A stretch of DNA of 64,000 bases. Source: Thermodesulfobacterium geofontis OPF15. GTDB taxonomy: Bacteria; Desulfobacterota; Thermodesulfobacteria; Thermodesulfobacteriales; Thermodesulfobacteriaceae. Shown here in pieces: positions 27,421 to 36,134 of this stretch. How positions within the stretch are numbered: position 1 is the first letter of the stretch; every line of letters starts with the position of its first letter. A program made the position numbers and the translations under genes. The stretch lies in NCBI RefSeq assembly GCF_000215975.1, contig NC_015682.1, forward strand, positions 1 through 64,000. The letters run 5' to 3'. The notes under the pieces were generated by a model that worked only from the letters and a program-made list of their open reading frames with translations, did no database searches and was not told the DNA's origin.

Positions 27421-28230
27421 CTAAAATGCCTCTTCTCCTTCAAAGGGCTTTCTTCTCATTATACCCTGTTTTGAGGGTTTTTCCAAAAATAGAATAAGTC
27501 TTTCTATAACTGGATCCTCACCAAATATATCTCTTAATTCTGTAATTATTTCTTTAATGGTTGAAGGAGCATCTAAAAAATAACCAATAGCTTGAGAAAT
27601 CTTTCTGATATCTTCTTTTGTAAAACCTGCTCTTCTTAATCCTATAAGATTTATCCCTTGTATCTTTGCAGGAATACCAAAAACCTTCACATAGGGAGGA
27701 ACGTCTTTATCTACACCACTCATAGCACCAATAAAAGCATAAGCTCCTATTTTACAAAACTGATGAACTGCTGAAAAACCTCCCATAACTACTTTTTCCT
27801 CTACTCTTACATGCCCTCCTAAGGTAGCATTATTTGCCATAATTACATGATCTCCTATTTTACAATCATGAGCTACATGGACATAACTCATAAGTAAACA
27901 GTTATTTCCTATATAAGTAATCCCATCATCAAAAGCAGTTCCTCTATGAATAGTTACAAATTCTCTAATTATATTATGATCCCCTATCTCCACCCTTGTT
28001 TCTTCCCCTTTATAACTAATATGTTGAGGAGGTGTCCCGATTACAGTAAAAGGACCTATTTGATTGTATTTCCCTATTTTGGTATTACTTTCAATATAAG
28101 AATGAGCCTTAATAATTGTTCCTTTCCCTATATAAACTTTTGGTCCTATATATACATTGGGACCTATTTCTACATCATCTTCTATTTCAGCCGAAGGATC
28201 TATATAAGCTGTAGGTGAAATCTTATTCAT
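27421..28230 (-). CDS. lpxA: UDP-N-acetylglucosamine acyltransferase LpxA
   Basis: First committed step of lipid A synthesis. The 269-residue protein is a left-handed beta-helix of hexapeptide repeats (AYIDPSAEIEDDVEIGPNV onward), with the catalytic His in YVHVAHDCKIGDHVIMAN near 115-132, HRGTAFD near 95, and the C-terminal helical LIGLRRAGFTKEDI near 195. Four-base overlap with fabZ, the usual fabZ-lpxA order. Confidence 0.95.
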   Translation of the reverse strand: MNKISPTAYIDPSAEIEDDVEIGPNVYIGPKVYIGKGTIIKAHSYIESNTKIGKYNQIGPFTVIGTPPQHISYKGEETRVEIGDHNIIREFVTIHRGTAFDDGITYIGNNCLLMSYVHVAHDCKIGDHVIMANNATLGGHVRVEEKVVMGGFSAVHQFCKIGAYAFIGAMSGVDKDVPPYVKVFGIPAKIQGINLIGLRRAGFTKEDIRKISQAIGYFLDAPSTIKEIITELRDIFGEDPVIERLILFLEKPSKQGIMRRKPFEGEEAF

Positions 28231-28685
28231 TTGTTTTTCTCCTTATTTAAAATTCCTGCTGTAATTTCTGCTTCTGCTACTATTTTTTCATTAACCTTAG
28301 CAATAATTGCAGTTTTAATTATGTTCCCTTTTCTTCTAAAGCCTTGAACTTCAATAATAAGTGTATCTCCAGGATAAACAGGTTGTCTAAACCTTGCCCT
28401 ATCAATCCCTGCAAGAACAAAAAGCTTTCCTTTATATTCTGGAAATAGAGCCATAAGTCCTACTCCTGCAGCCTGAGCCATAGTTTCTAAAATTAAAACT
28501 CCTGGCATAATAGGATTTTCTGGAAAATGCCCTATAAAATAAGGCTCATTAATAGTAACATTTTTAATTGCTTTAACATATTCCTTTTCTGCATTTATCT
28601 CTACAACTTTATCAATCATTAAAAAGGGATATCTATGAGGTAAAAGCTCAAAAATCTCTTTTATGGTTATCTCACCTTCTCCCAT
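28227..28685 (-). CDS. fabZ: 3-hydroxyacyl-[acyl-carrier-protein] dehydratase FabZ
   Basis: Dehydrates 3-hydroxyacyl-ACP in fatty acid synthesis. The 152-residue hotdog-fold protein has the active-site His in LLPHRYPFLMID near 15-26 and the Glu helix in GHFPENPIMPGVLILETMAQAAG near 52-74. GGGAGG lies 9 bases before the ATG. It heads the long operon of lipid A, purine, serine and rlmN genes. Confidence 0.95.
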   Translation of the reverse strand: MGEGEITIKEIFELLPHRYPFLMIDKVVEINAEKEYVKAIKNVTINEPYFIGHFPENPIMPGVLILETMAQAAGVGLMALFPEYKGKLFVLAGIDRARFRQPVYPGDTLIIEVQGFRRKGNIIKTAIIAKVNEKIVAEAEITAGILNKEKNK

Positions 28686-28722
28686 TTTTAACTACCTCCC
28701 AATTTTTATCTTATTAGGTTAT

Positions 28723-28750
28723 CCTATAATATCATAAAATTTTTATACAA
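28723..28750 (-). promoter_or_regulatory. Possible promoter of the fabZ-lpx operon
   Basis: On the minus strand TTGTAT (28750-28745), 16 bases, TATAGG (28728-28723). Unlike the leaderless heads, this operon would have a leader of about 30 bases containing a Shine-Dalgarno. Confidence 0.4.
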
Positions 28751-28766
28751 AAAGAGAAGTTTTTTA

Positions 28767-28794
28767 TTGAAAAATTGAATTTTATTGGTAATTT
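28767..28794 (+). promoter_or_regulatory. Possible promoter of the siroheme decarboxylase-like gene
   Basis: TTGAAA (28767-28772), 16 bases, TAATTT (28789-28794), then 7 bases to ATG 28802. It is the weakest of the leaderless set because the spacer is AT-rich. Confidence 0.4.
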
Positions 28795-28801
28795 GGAAAC
28801 A

Positions 28802-29254
28802 ATGGATAATCTTAAAGAAAAAAAACTAAAGGAGCTTCTTAATTTTTTACAGAAGGATTTTCCTTTGGTTCCAGAACCATTCAAAATTTTAGCTAAAAAA
28901 TTTTCTCTTGAAGAGAAAGAAATTATAGAGTTTTTAAAAAATCTAAAAAAAAGAAAAATAATAAGACATTTTGGAGCAACTATAGATTCTTATAAACTGG
29001 GTTATATCACTTGTTTATGTGCCACAAGTTTACCTGAAGACAAAATAAAATTAGCTTATGAAATAGCAAAGTTTCCGGAAATAACCCATGCTTATCTTAG
29101 AGAACATGAACTCAATTTCTGGTTTACAGTGGTTACAAAATCAGAAAGGGATTTAAAAGAATTTTGTAAAAATTTAGAGGAAAAATTTCAAATAAAAATA
29201 AAGCTTTTCCCAGCTATAAAAAAATTTAAAGTAAAAGCAGTTTTTGAAATTTAA
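28802..29254 (+). CDS. AsnC/Lrp-fold siroheme decarboxylase subunit (AhbA/AhbB/NirD-like)
   Basis: The 150-residue protein has an AsnC-like N-terminal helix-turn-helix (LLNFLQKDFPLVPEPFKILAKKFSLEEKEIIEFL) in which QKDFPLVPEPF is the family mark, then IIRHFGATIDSYKLGY near 58 and ITHAYLREHELNFWFTVVT near 92-110, matching the heme d1 / siroheme decarboxylase set. These enzymes decarboxylate siroheme on the alternative heme path of sulfate reducers and archaea. Only one of the two subunits is present here. I use ATG 28802, not the upstream TTG 28775, since the promoter lies between them. Confidence 0.8.
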   Translation: MDNLKEKKLKELLNFLQKDFPLVPEPFKILAKKFSLEEKEIIEFLKNLKKRKIIRHFGATIDSYKLGYITCLCATSLPEDKIKLAYEIAKFPEITHAYLREHELNFWFTVVTKSERDLKEFCKNLEEKFQIKIKLFPAIKKFKVKAVFEI

Positions 29255-29256
29255 TT

Positions 29257-30273
29257 TTATTGCATAGCTGCACCAGCCATAACTCCAAGAACAGTAATAG
29301 GTACCTGTTCCTCTACTCCTTTAGCAGCTCTATTAACACTCTTTAAAGTTTTTTTAGCTTCTGTATAAAGAGAATCATCTTTTAGTAGTTTCCCAAGAGT
29401 CCCTTGCCCACTTTCTATCTGAGCTGTTATCTTTCTTAAATCTTCAGAAATGGCTTTTAAATCTTTATAAAGTTTTTCATCTGTCATCAATTTACCAAGA
29501 GTCCCTTCTCCTCTTTCAAGTCTCTTAGAGACACTTTCTAAATTAGCTACGGTTTGTTTTAAGCTTTTATACAATTCTTCATCTTTGACCAGTTTCCCAA
29601 GAGTCCCTTGCCCACTTTCTATCTGAGCTGAAACTTTTTTCAAATTCTCCGCAGTTGCAGTTAAATCTTTATAAAGCCTATCATCACTTATAAGTTTACT
29701 TAAAGTACCCTGCCCTTTTTCTATTCTTTCTGCAATATTTTTAAAACTTTGGGAAGCATCTCTAATATTTGCCACTAAAATTTTTAAATTTTCTTTTCCT
29801 TCCTTAGTACCGATTAATTCTTTTAATCCCTCTACAGTAGGACCTATACTTGCTAAAATTTCATCAACAGAAATTGCACTTTCTGTATAAGCTATCATGG
29901 AACCAGGTTGTAGATAGACCTTAGAGTATCCAGGTTTAATATCTATAAATTTATCTCCTAATACACCATAGGTTCTTATAGCTGCAGTTGCATCTTCCTG
30001 AATCTTATAACCTTTATAAATTAAAAGCTCCACCTTTGCTTTTCCTTCGGGGGTTAATTCAATCTTTCCTACCCTTCCAATAGGAATCCCTGCCATTTCT
30101 ATTTTTGCTCCCTTTGTAAGCCCGGAAATGTTATCAAATACTGCATAAATTTTGTAAACATCCTTTGGAGTAAAGGCTTCTTCACCAAGCTTAAAAGTAA
30201 GATATAAAAGGGCTACAATTCCTATAAATACAAATATACCAACTTTTATTTCTGTTCCTCCTTTTATAGCCAT
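29257..30273 (-). CDS. mlaD: MlaD-family MCE lipid-binding protein with 34-residue C-terminal repeats
   Basis: Periplasmic, membrane-anchored substrate binding part of a phospholipid transporter. The 338-residue protein has an N-terminal anchor (VGIFVFIGIVALLYLTFKLG), an MCE domain (NISGLTKGAKIEMAGIPIGRVGKI near 47-70, then GVLGDKFIDIKPG), and four tandem 34-residue repeats at about residues 183-320, each with a core like GQGTLGKL followed by an acidic residue, LY and K/T. It is the last gene of the ilvD-mlaE-mlaF-mlaD operon. The repeats probably form a coiled coil. Confidence 0.88.
   Translation of the reverse strand: MAIKGGTEIKVGIFVFIGIVALLYLTFKLGEEAFTPKDVYKIYAVFDNISGLTKGAKIEMAGIPIGRVGKIELTPEGKAKVELLIYKGYKIQEDATAAIRTYGVLGDKFIDIKPGYSKVYLQPGSMIAYTESAISVDEILASIGPTVEGLKELIGTKEGKENLKILVANIRDASQSFKNIAERIEKGQGTLSKLISDDRLYKDLTATAENLKKVSAQIESGQGTLGKLVKDEELYKSLKQTVANLESVSKRLERGEGTLGKLMTDEKLYKDLKAISEDLRKITAQIESGQGTLGKLLKDDSLYTEAKKTLKSVNRAAKGVEEQVPITVLGVMAGAAMQ
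29387..29630. repeat. Exact 40-base direct repeat inside mlaD
   Basis: The 40 bases at 29387-29426 recur without change at 29591-29630, 204 bases away, equal to two 34-codon protein repeats. Identity including third codon positions points to recent duplication or gene conversion inside the repeat domain. Confidence 0.9.
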
Positions 30274-30297
30274 TTTTAAATCCCCTCCTTTTTATTT

Positions 30298-31026
30298 TTA
30301 TACTAAAGCACTTTCTATAAATTTTTTAACAAATTCATTTGTAGAAGTTTTTATTTCTTCAGGGGTCCCTACTTCTATAATAACTCCTTGATGTAAAAAG
30401 GCAATATAGTCTGCAAATTTAAAAGCAAGATTTAGGTCATGGCTTACTATTACACAGGTAAGATTATATTTTTCTTTAAGATTTTTGATTAACTCCAAGA
30501 TTGAAACTTGTAAAATTGGATCAAGTCCTGTTGTTGGTTCATCAAAAAGCACTACCTGTGGTCTAAGGGCAAGGGTTCTTGCAAGGGCTGCTCTCTTTTT
30601 CATTCCTCCAGAAAGCTCAGAAGGATATTTATCTTTGGCAGATAGTAAATCTACTGCTGATAGAAGTTCTTCTGCTGTTTTTTCCATTTCAGATTTAGGC
30701 ATTTTAAAATGCTCTTTTAAAGGAAACATCACATTTTCTTTTACAGTCATAGAATCAAAAAGTGCACCTTCTTGGAATAAAAATCCAATTTTTCTTCTTA
30801 TTTTCTGTAATTCCTTTTCGGAAAGTTTAGTAATATCTTTATTTTCAAACCATATTTCACCACTATCAGGTTTTAAAAGTCCAACTATATGTTTTAAAAG
30901 TACACTTTTACCTGTTCCACTTTGTCCCATTATAAAAGTAACTTTTCCTTCAGGAATAGATAAATTAACTCCTCTCAGAACTTCAAGTCCGTTAAAACTC
31001 TTTTTGAGTTCTTTTATAGTAATCAT
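30298..31026 (-). CDS. mlaF: MlaF-type ABC transporter ATPase
   Basis: ATPase of the Mla-type phospholipid transporter. The 242-residue protein has Walker A GQSGTGKSVLLKHI near 34-47, Q-loop FLFQEGALFDSMTV near 87-100, the signature LSGGMKKRAALARTLA near 140-155, and Walker B VVLFDEPTTGLDP. The MKKR in the signature and the EGALFDS loop are typical of the Mla/Ttg2A group. It follows mlaE and precedes mlaD. Confidence 0.93.
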   Translation of the reverse strand: MITIKELKKSFNGLEVLRGVNLSIPEGKVTFIMGQSGTGKSVLLKHIVGLLKPDSGEIWFENKDITKLSEKELQKIRRKIGFLFQEGALFDSMTVKENVMFPLKEHFKMPKSEMEKTAEELLSAVDLLSAKDKYPSELSGGMKKRAALARTLALRPQVVLFDEPTTGLDPILQVSILELIKNLKEKYNLTCVIVSHDLNLAFKFADYIAFLHQGVIIEVGTPEEIKTSTNEFVKKFIESALV

Positions 31027-31031
31027 ATTTA

Positions 31032-31799
31032 TTAAAAGAAAAGAGTAGTTAATATATAATCGGAAACCAAAATCCCTACTGTGGAAATAACCACAGCTTC
31101 AGTAGTTGCTCTACCTACACCTTCTGCTCCTCCAGAAGCATAATATCCTTTATATCCACAAACTGTCACTAAAAAGGCACCAAAAAAAATAGACTTAACA
31201 ATTCCACTCATAATGTCTTTTAATTCTACCATATCTACCATTCTTGCTGTTAAAAGCCCAGGATCAATATGGAGTAAAAATGTTCCTACTACATAACCTC
31301 CTGCAATACCCACAAAATCTGAAATAGCTGTTAAAAGGGGTAAAACTATTATAGCAGCCCATAGTCTTGGACTCATAAGATATTGAATTGGGTTAATAGC
31401 CATAATTTTAAGCGCATCAATTTGTTCAGTTATTCTCATACTTCCTAATTCAGCAGAAATAGCTGAACCTGCTCTTGCAATGACAACTACTGCGGTAAGA
31501 ACAGGTCCTAATTCTCTGGTAAGAGTTAAAGCAACTACACCTCCAAGAATACTTTGAGATCCTACCTTAGCTAAAGCTATATTCACTTGATAAGCAGTAA
31601 CCATTCCAGAAAAAAGAGAAGTCAAAATTACAACTAACCAAGATTTTACTCCAATAAATTCCATATGTTTTATAAGAAGTTTTATTCTATAAGGAGGGGA
31701 AAAAGAATAAATAAAACTTTTTAAAAAGAAAAGAAAAATTCCACCACAATCACTAAGAATTTTAAGAAAAGCTCTTCCTAAGAGAGAAAAAGGATTCAT
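31032..31799 (-). CDS. mlaE: MlaE-type ABC transporter permease
   Basis: Inner-membrane permease of the Mla phospholipid system. The 255-residue protein has the MlaE marks: [41 protein letters not shown] near 88-128, with the RAGSAI and Glu-rich coupling segment, plus about five hydrophobic helices. Its start overlaps the end of ilvD by 4 bases (ATGA). No MlaB or MlaC gene is in the window. Confidence 0.92.
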   Translation of the reverse strand: MNPFSLLGRAFLKILSDCGGIFLFFLKSFIYSFSPPYRIKLLIKHMEFIGVKSWLVVILTSLFSGMVTAYQVNIALAKVGSQSILGGVVALTLTRELGPVLTAVVVIARAGSAISAELGSMRITEQIDALKIMAINPIQYLMSPRLWAAIIVLPLLTAISDFVGIAGGYVVGTFLLHIDPGLLTARMVDMVELKDIMSGIVKSIFFGAFLVTVCGYKGYYASGGAEGVGRATTEAVVISTVGILVSDYILTTLFF

Positions 31800-33451
31800 T
31801 CTAGGATAGCTCCTTTAGCTCCTGATTGTACCAAGGTATAATATTTTTTCAATATCCCTTTTAATTTTTTTTGCAAGGGTTTCCATTTTTTTCTTCTTCT
31901 TTCTAATTCTTCTTCTGAAACTTTTAAATCAAGTCTTCTTTGAGGAATATCTATCTCTATGATATCCCCATCTTCAACAAGTGCAATTGGACCTCCTTCT
32001 GCTGCCTCTGGTGAAACATGCCCAATGCAGGCTCCTTGTGTCCCACCACTAAATCTTCCATCAGTTATTAAAGCTACAGAATCACCTAATCCCATACCTA
32101 TGATTGCTGAAGTAGGAGAAAGCATCTCTCTCATTCCTGGTCCGCCTTTAGGCCCCTCGTATCTAATAACTACAACATCACCAGGTTTTATCTTTCCATC
32201 TAAAATAGCTTGGTAAGCTTCTTCCTCTGAATTGAAAACCTTTGCTTTTCCAGAATGTCTTAACATCTTCGGAACAATTGCACTTGTTTTTACTACTGCA
32301 CCTTCAGGTGCTAAACTCCCATAAAGTATAGCTATTCCTCCTTCTTTATGATAGGGATTTTCAACTGGTCTTATTACTTCATAATTAAGAACTTTTACCC
32401 CCTCAAGATTTTCTCTTAAAGTCTTTCCTGTAACAGTTTTTACATCAAGATTTATTATTCCTAATTTAGAGAGTTCTTTCATCACTGCTGGTATACCACC
32501 TGCAAAATGAAGATCCACAACTCCATGCTCTCCTGCAGGAATAAGTTTTGCAAGAACAGGTGTTTTTTTAGAAATTTCATCAAAAGTTTTTAAATTAATA
32601 TCTATTCCTGCTTCCTTAGCAATAGCTAAAAGATGAAGAACTGTATTTGTAGAACAACCTAAAGCCATATCAACAGCTATTGCGTTCTCAAAAGATTCTT
32701 TAGTAATCAATTTTTTTGGAGTAAGATTTTTTTTAACCAGCTCCATTATCTTCTTACCAGTTTCCTTAGCAAGTCTTATTCTATCAGCAAATACAGCTGG
32801 GATTGTACCATTACCAGGAAGAGCAAGCCCTATAGCTTCACAAAGACAATTCATAGAATTTGCTGTAAACATACCGGCACAGGAACCACATGTAGGACAA
32901 GCACAAGCTTCAAGTTCTCTTAATTCCTCTTCAGTCATTTCTTTGGCTTTAACCTTACCAATTCCTTCAAAAACAGAAATTAAATTAGCTCTTTTCCCTT
33001 TATAATTTCCTAAAAGCATTGGTCCACCAGCTATAATTATAGAAGGAATATTAAGTCTAAACATAGCCATAAGCATTCCAGGAGTGACTTTATCACAGCT
33101 TGTCACTAAAACCAAACCATCAAAAGCATGAGCCATGCTCATTATTTCTATAGAATCAGCAATTATTTCGCGACTGGGCAAAGAATATTTCATGCCTTCG
33201 TGATTCATAGCTATGCCATCACACACTCCAATAACGCCAAACTCTACAGGAACTCCTCCTTCCTCCCTAATTCCTGCTTTAACTGCAGATACAATTTGTC
33301 TTAAATGAATATGACCTGGAACTATCTCATTAAAAGAGTTAGCAATTCCAATAAGTGGTTTTTTTAGTTCTTCGTCAGTGAATCCAAGTGCTTTAAACAA
33401 AGACCTATGGGGGGCTCTCTCTAAACCCTTTTTAACTCTATCACTTCTCAT
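31796..33451 (-). CDS. ilvD: Dihydroxy-acid dehydratase
   Basis: Third common step of isoleucine and valine synthesis, with an iron-sulfur cluster. The 551-residue protein has [11 protein letters not shown] near 118-128, [20 protein letters not shown] near 184-203 and [20 protein letters not shown] near 470-489. The ATG has a good AAGGAGA 7 bases upstream and a strong promoter, and it heads the operon that continues into mlaEFD, an unexpected joining of amino acid and lipid transport genes. Confidence 0.95.
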   Translation of the reverse strand: MRSDRVKKGLERAPHRSLFKALGFTDEELKKPLIGIANSFNEIVPGHIHLRQIVSAVKAGIREEGGVPVEFGVIGVCDGIAMNHEGMKYSLPSREIIADSIEIMSMAHAFDGLVLVTSCDKVTPGMLMAMFRLNIPSIIIAGGPMLLGNYKGKRANLISVFEGIGKVKAKEMTEEELRELEACACPTCGSCAGMFTANSMNCLCEAIGLALPGNGTIPAVFADRIRLAKETGKKIMELVKKNLTPKKLITKESFENAIAVDMALGCSTNTVLHLLAIAKEAGIDINLKTFDEISKKTPVLAKLIPAGEHGVVDLHFAGGIPAVMKELSKLGIINLDVKTVTGKTLRENLEGVKVLNYEVIRPVENPYHKEGGIAILYGSLAPEGAVVKTSAIVPKMLRHSGKAKVFNSEEEAYQAILDGKIKPGDVVVIRYEGPKGGPGMREMLSPTSAIIGMGLGDSVALITDGRFSGGTQGACIGHVSPEAAEGGPIALVEDGDIIEIDIPQRRLDLKVSEEELERRRKKWKPLQKKLKGILKKYYTLVQSGAKGAILE

Positions 33452-33466
33452 AAAAAATCTCCTTAT

Positions 33467-33488
33467 TTTAAAATTAATTAATTTTAAA
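33467..33488. promoter_or_regulatory. Perfect 22-base AT-only palindrome overlapping the ilvD -10 box
   Basis: Half-site TTTAAAATTAA and its exact reverse complement meet at 33477/33478 with no spacer. The palindrome covers the -10 (33481-33486) and the expected transcription start of ilvD, so it could be an operator. In AT-rich DNA such symmetry also arises by chance. Confidence 0.4.
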
Positions 33489-33509
33489 TAAATGTAACCT
33501 TGCTGTCAA
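33481..33509 (-). promoter_or_regulatory. Sigma-70-like promoter of the ilvD-mla operon
   Basis: On the minus strand TTGACA (33509-33504), 17 bases, TAAAAT (33486-33481). The transcript would start near 33474, leaving a leader of about 22 bases with the Shine-Dalgarno AAGGAGA. Confidence 0.75.
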
Positions 33510-33564
33510 GAAAAATTGTATTAAATTTTTAAAAATCAGATATTAAATCAAGGAGGTAATCTTA

Positions 33565-33789
33565 ATGCTTAAAGATGAGGTTGAAAAAGCTTTATCAAAG
33601 GTTAGACCTTATTTACAAGCAGATGGAGGAGATGTAGAGTTAGTAGAAGTTACAGAAGATGGGGTAGTAAAGGTAAAATTAAAGGGTGCCTGTGGATCTT
33701 GTCCTATGGCTCTTATGACTCTTAAAATGGGAATTGAAAGATATCTTAAAAAGGAAATCCCTGAAGTAACTGAAGTAATAGCTGTTTAA
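33565..33789 (+). CDS. NifU C-terminal domain protein (iron-sulfur scaffold type)
   Basis: A 74-residue protein that is only the NfU domain: LQADGGDVELVEV at residues 17-29 and the CxxC in KGACGSCPMALMTLKMGIE near 40-58. By family it carries and transfers an iron-sulfur cluster. AAGGAGG precedes the ATG by about 7 bases. It precedes rpoZ by 61 bases and is divergent from ilvD, whose product needs an iron-sulfur cluster. Confidence 0.9.
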   Translation: MLKDEVEKALSKVRPYLQADGGDVELVEVTEDGVVKVKLKGACGSCPMALMTLKMGIERYLKKEIPEVTEVIAV

Positions 33790-33850
33790 TATTTTTAAAA
33801 TTAATTGGTTTTTAAAAAATAATTAATAAAATTAGTTGAGGTGATAAAAA

Positions 33851-34117
33851 ATGGCAAGAATCACAGTGGAAGATTGTCTTAAAAAAATACCAAGCAGATT
33901 TAGATTAATTCACTTAGTTATAGAAAGGGTAAAACAATTAAGAGAAGGGGCTCAACCTTTAATAGAATGTGATAATAAAGAAATCGTTACTGCTTTAAGG
34001 GAAATTGCTGCAGGATTAGTCACTCCAGAAAATATAAAGGAATTGAATAAAAAAGAAAAGGTTACCTCTCCTTATGAAATTTCTGAAATTTTAAAACAAA
34101 GAAGTTTAAATAAATAA
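33851..34117 (+). CDS. rpoZ: DNA-directed RNA polymerase omega subunit
   Basis: Small subunit that helps fold beta-prime. The 88-residue protein begins [22 protein letters not shown], with [32 protein letters not shown] near 24-55, the standard RpoZ set in which the Lys-Pro-X-Val part of other bacteria is replaced. GAGGTGA lies 6 bases before the ATG. It is followed by dnaJ after 1 base. Confidence 0.93.
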   Translation: MARITVEDCLKKIPSRFRLIHLVIERVKQLREGAQPLIECDNKEIVTALREIAAGLVTPENIKELNKKEKVTSPYEISEILKQRSLNK

Positions 34118-34118
34118 A

Positions 34119-35264
34119 ATGGTTTATAAAGATTATTATGCTATCCTTGGAGTCCCAAGAGATGCAACCCAAGAAGAAATAAAGCGTGCTTACAGAAGGC
34201 TTGCTCTAAAATATCATCCTGATAGAAATCCAGGAAATAAAGAAGCTGAAGAGAAATTTAAAGAAATTTCAGAAGCTTACGAAGTTCTTTCAGATCCAGA
34301 AAAAAGAGCAATCTATGATGCTTATGGCTATTCTGGACTAAGATCAACAGGTTATAGAGGATTTGAAGATATTTCCGATATTTTTAAAGCCTTTTCCGAT
34401 ATTTTTGAAGAATTTTTTGATTTCTCTTTTGAAGAAAAAGTTCATACCAGACCAAGAGACGGAGCTGATCTTTCTTATGAAATAGCTTTAGACTTAGAAG
34501 ATCTTTTCCAAGATAAGAAAGTAAAATTGGAGATTGAAAAATTTGAAGTATGTGATTTCTGTAAAGGATTAGGTTATGATCCAGAAAAAGGAGTTAAAAC
34601 TTGTGAAGTATGTAAAGGGACAGGAAGAGTTACTTATACAGAAGGTTTTTTTAGAATAAGTTATACCTGTCCAGATTGTAAAGGAAAAGGGAAAGCTTAT
34701 ATAGCACGTTGTGAAAAGTGTAAAGGTTCAGGAAAAGTTTGGAAGAAAAAAGAGCTTGAAGTTGTTATTCCTGCTGGTATAGAGGATGGAAGTATATTAA
34801 GAATACCAAAAGAGGGTGAACCAGGGCTTTTTGGTGGAAAACCAGGAGATCTATTTTTAAGAGTAAAGGTTAAACCTCATCGCTATTTTTATAGAGAAAA
34901 AAACGATATAATAGGACAATTAAAAATTAATTTCATATCTGCTATTTTGGGAGACAAAATAAAAATCCCATACTTTGGAGAGGAGTTAGAAATACAAATA
35001 CCTCCTGGGATACAACCAGGAGAGGAAATAATTATTGAAGGAAAGGGACTTCCTGACATAAAAACAGGTAAAAAGGGTAATTTAATTTTGAAAATTCAAA
35101 TAGAGATACCTAAAAAAATAAGTAAAGAAGGAGAAAAACTATTGAGGAAATTTGCTGAATTAGAAGGAATAAAAAATTCTGAGAACGAATTACTTTCGAA
35201 TTCAAAGGTTTCTAAAAATAAGAAAAACAAGTTTTGGGAAAAATTTATCTTTGGAAATAAATAA
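34119..35264 (+). CDS. dnaJ: Chaperone protein DnaJ
   Basis: Hsp40 co-chaperone that stimulates DnaK. The 381-residue protein has the J domain with [10 protein letters not shown] (HPD) near 31-40, four zinc CxxCxGxG motifs ([32 protein letters not shown], about 143-205), and the C-terminal substrate domain. The Gly/Phe linker is short and not very Gly-rich ([20 protein letters not shown]). Whether this is DnaJ or a second DnaJ such as CbpA is settled toward DnaJ by the zinc fingers. No dnaK or grpE is nearby. Confidence 0.93.
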   Translation: MVYKDYYAILGVPRDATQEEIKRAYRRLALKYHPDRNPGNKEAEEKFKEISEAYEVLSDPEKRAIYDAYGYSGLRSTGYRGFEDISDIFKAFSDIFEEFFDFSFEEKVHTRPRDGADLSYEIALDLEDLFQDKKVKLEIEKFEVCDFCKGLGYDPEKGVKTCEVCKGTGRVTYTEGFFRISYTCPDCKGKGKAYIARCEKCKGSGKVWKKKELEVVIPAGIEDGSILRIPKEGEPGLFGGKPGDLFLRVKVKPHRYFYREKNDIIGQLKINFISAILGDKIKIPYFGEELEIQIPPGIQPGEEIIIEGKGLPDIKTGKKGNLILKIQIEIPKKISKEGEKLLRKFAELEGIKNSENELLSNSKVSKNKKNKFWEKFIFGNK

Positions 35265-35276
35265 GAGGTCCTCAAA

Positions 35277-35762
35277 ATGTCTCAATTTTCTCATCTCACA
35301 GAAAAGGGCGAACTTCATATGGTAGATGTAAGTGAAAAATTAGATACAGAAAGGGTTGCCATAGCAAAAGCAGAAGTAATTTTCCCAGAAGAAATTTATC
35401 CTCAAATTATTTCTCAAGATATTCCAAAGGGTGATTTTTTAGCTTGTGCTAAGGTAGCTGGCATACTTGCAGCTAAAAAAACACCTGAACTTATACCTCT
35501 TTGTCATCCTTTACCTATTACTAAAATCGATATAGAATTTAAATTTATTCCAGAAAAATTTGCTATAGAAGTCACAGGTAAAGTTAAAACTGTAGCTAAA
35601 ACCGGAGTTGAGATGGAAGCATTAATAGCTACCTCTATAGCAGCTTTAACTATTTATGATATGTGTAAGTCTTTACATAAAGGTATAAAAATTACAGATA
35701 TCCGTCTAATTTATAAGAGCGGGGGTAAGAGTGGGGAACTTATTTTAGAAGAAAAAGTTTAG
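35277..35762 (+). CDS. moaC: Cyclic pyranopterin monophosphate synthase MoaC
   Basis: Second enzyme of molybdopterin synthesis. The 161-residue protein has KKTPELIPLCHPLPITKIDIEF near 62-83 and TGVEMEALIATSIAALTIYDMCK near 110-132, with the catalytic Lys and His context. It begins with the MSQFSHLTEKGELHMVDVS start usual in the family. Other moa genes are not in the window. Confidence 0.95.
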   Translation: MSQFSHLTEKGELHMVDVSEKLDTERVAIAKAEVIFPEEIYPQIISQDIPKGDFLACAKVAGILAAKKTPELIPLCHPLPITKIDIEFKFIPEKFAIEVTGKVKTVAKTGVEMEALIATSIAALTIYDMCKSLHKGIKITDIRLIYKSGGKSGELILEEKV

Positions 35763-35771
35763 GAGGTATTT

Positions 35772-36134
35772 ATGGAAAAAGAAAAGCTTGAATTTTTTAA
35801 ACAATTACTTTTAAAAAGGAGAGAGGAAATTTTAAAGGAGGTTATGGAAACTAAAAAAGAATTGACAGAGATAGGAGAACCTCTTCCTGATGCCTTAGAT
35901 CAAGCAACAAGAGAAAGTAATCTTGCTTTTGAATTAAGGTTGAGAGATAGAGAGCAAAAACTTTTGAAGAAAATAGAAAAGGCTTTGAAAAAAATAGAAG
36001 AGGGAACTTATGGAATATGTGAAGCCTGTGGAACGGAAATAGATGAAAAAAGACTTATTGCTCGTCCTGAGGCTACTCTTTGTATTGATTGTAAGAGGGC
36101 ACAGGAGCGGATGGAAAGAATCAAGGGCGAATGA
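35772..36134 (+). CDS. DksA/TraR-family zinc finger protein
   Basis: Transcription factor that may bind in the secondary channel of RNA polymerase. The 120-residue protein has an N-terminal coiled coil (KLEFFKQLLLKRREEILKEVME) and a four-Cys zinc finger (CEACGTEID near 80 with CIDCKRAQE near 101), then a short C-terminal helix. The coiled-coil tip contains DALDQATRESN, which includes the Asp-Ala residues important in DksA. An AGGAGG motif precedes the ATG by about 5 bases. The gene overlaps uvrA by 4 bases. Confidence 0.85.
   Translation: MEKEKLEFFKQLLLKRREEILKEVMETKKELTEIGEPLPDALDQATRESNLAFELRLRDREQKLLKKIEKALKKIEEGTYGICEACGTEIDEKRLIARPEATLCIDCKRAQERMERIKGE

Noticed and set aside
28775-28801. 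Upstream TTG start for the siroheme decarboxylase-like gene
   Set aside because: It lies inside the promoter spacer and lacks a Shine-Dalgarno; the ATG at 28802 gives a protein start in line with the family.
30485-31048. Long open frame on the plus strand, antisense to mlaF
   Set aside because: It mirrors a well-conserved ABC ATPase, has a low-complexity Ser/Pro-rich translation, and no Shine-Dalgarno or promoter of its own.
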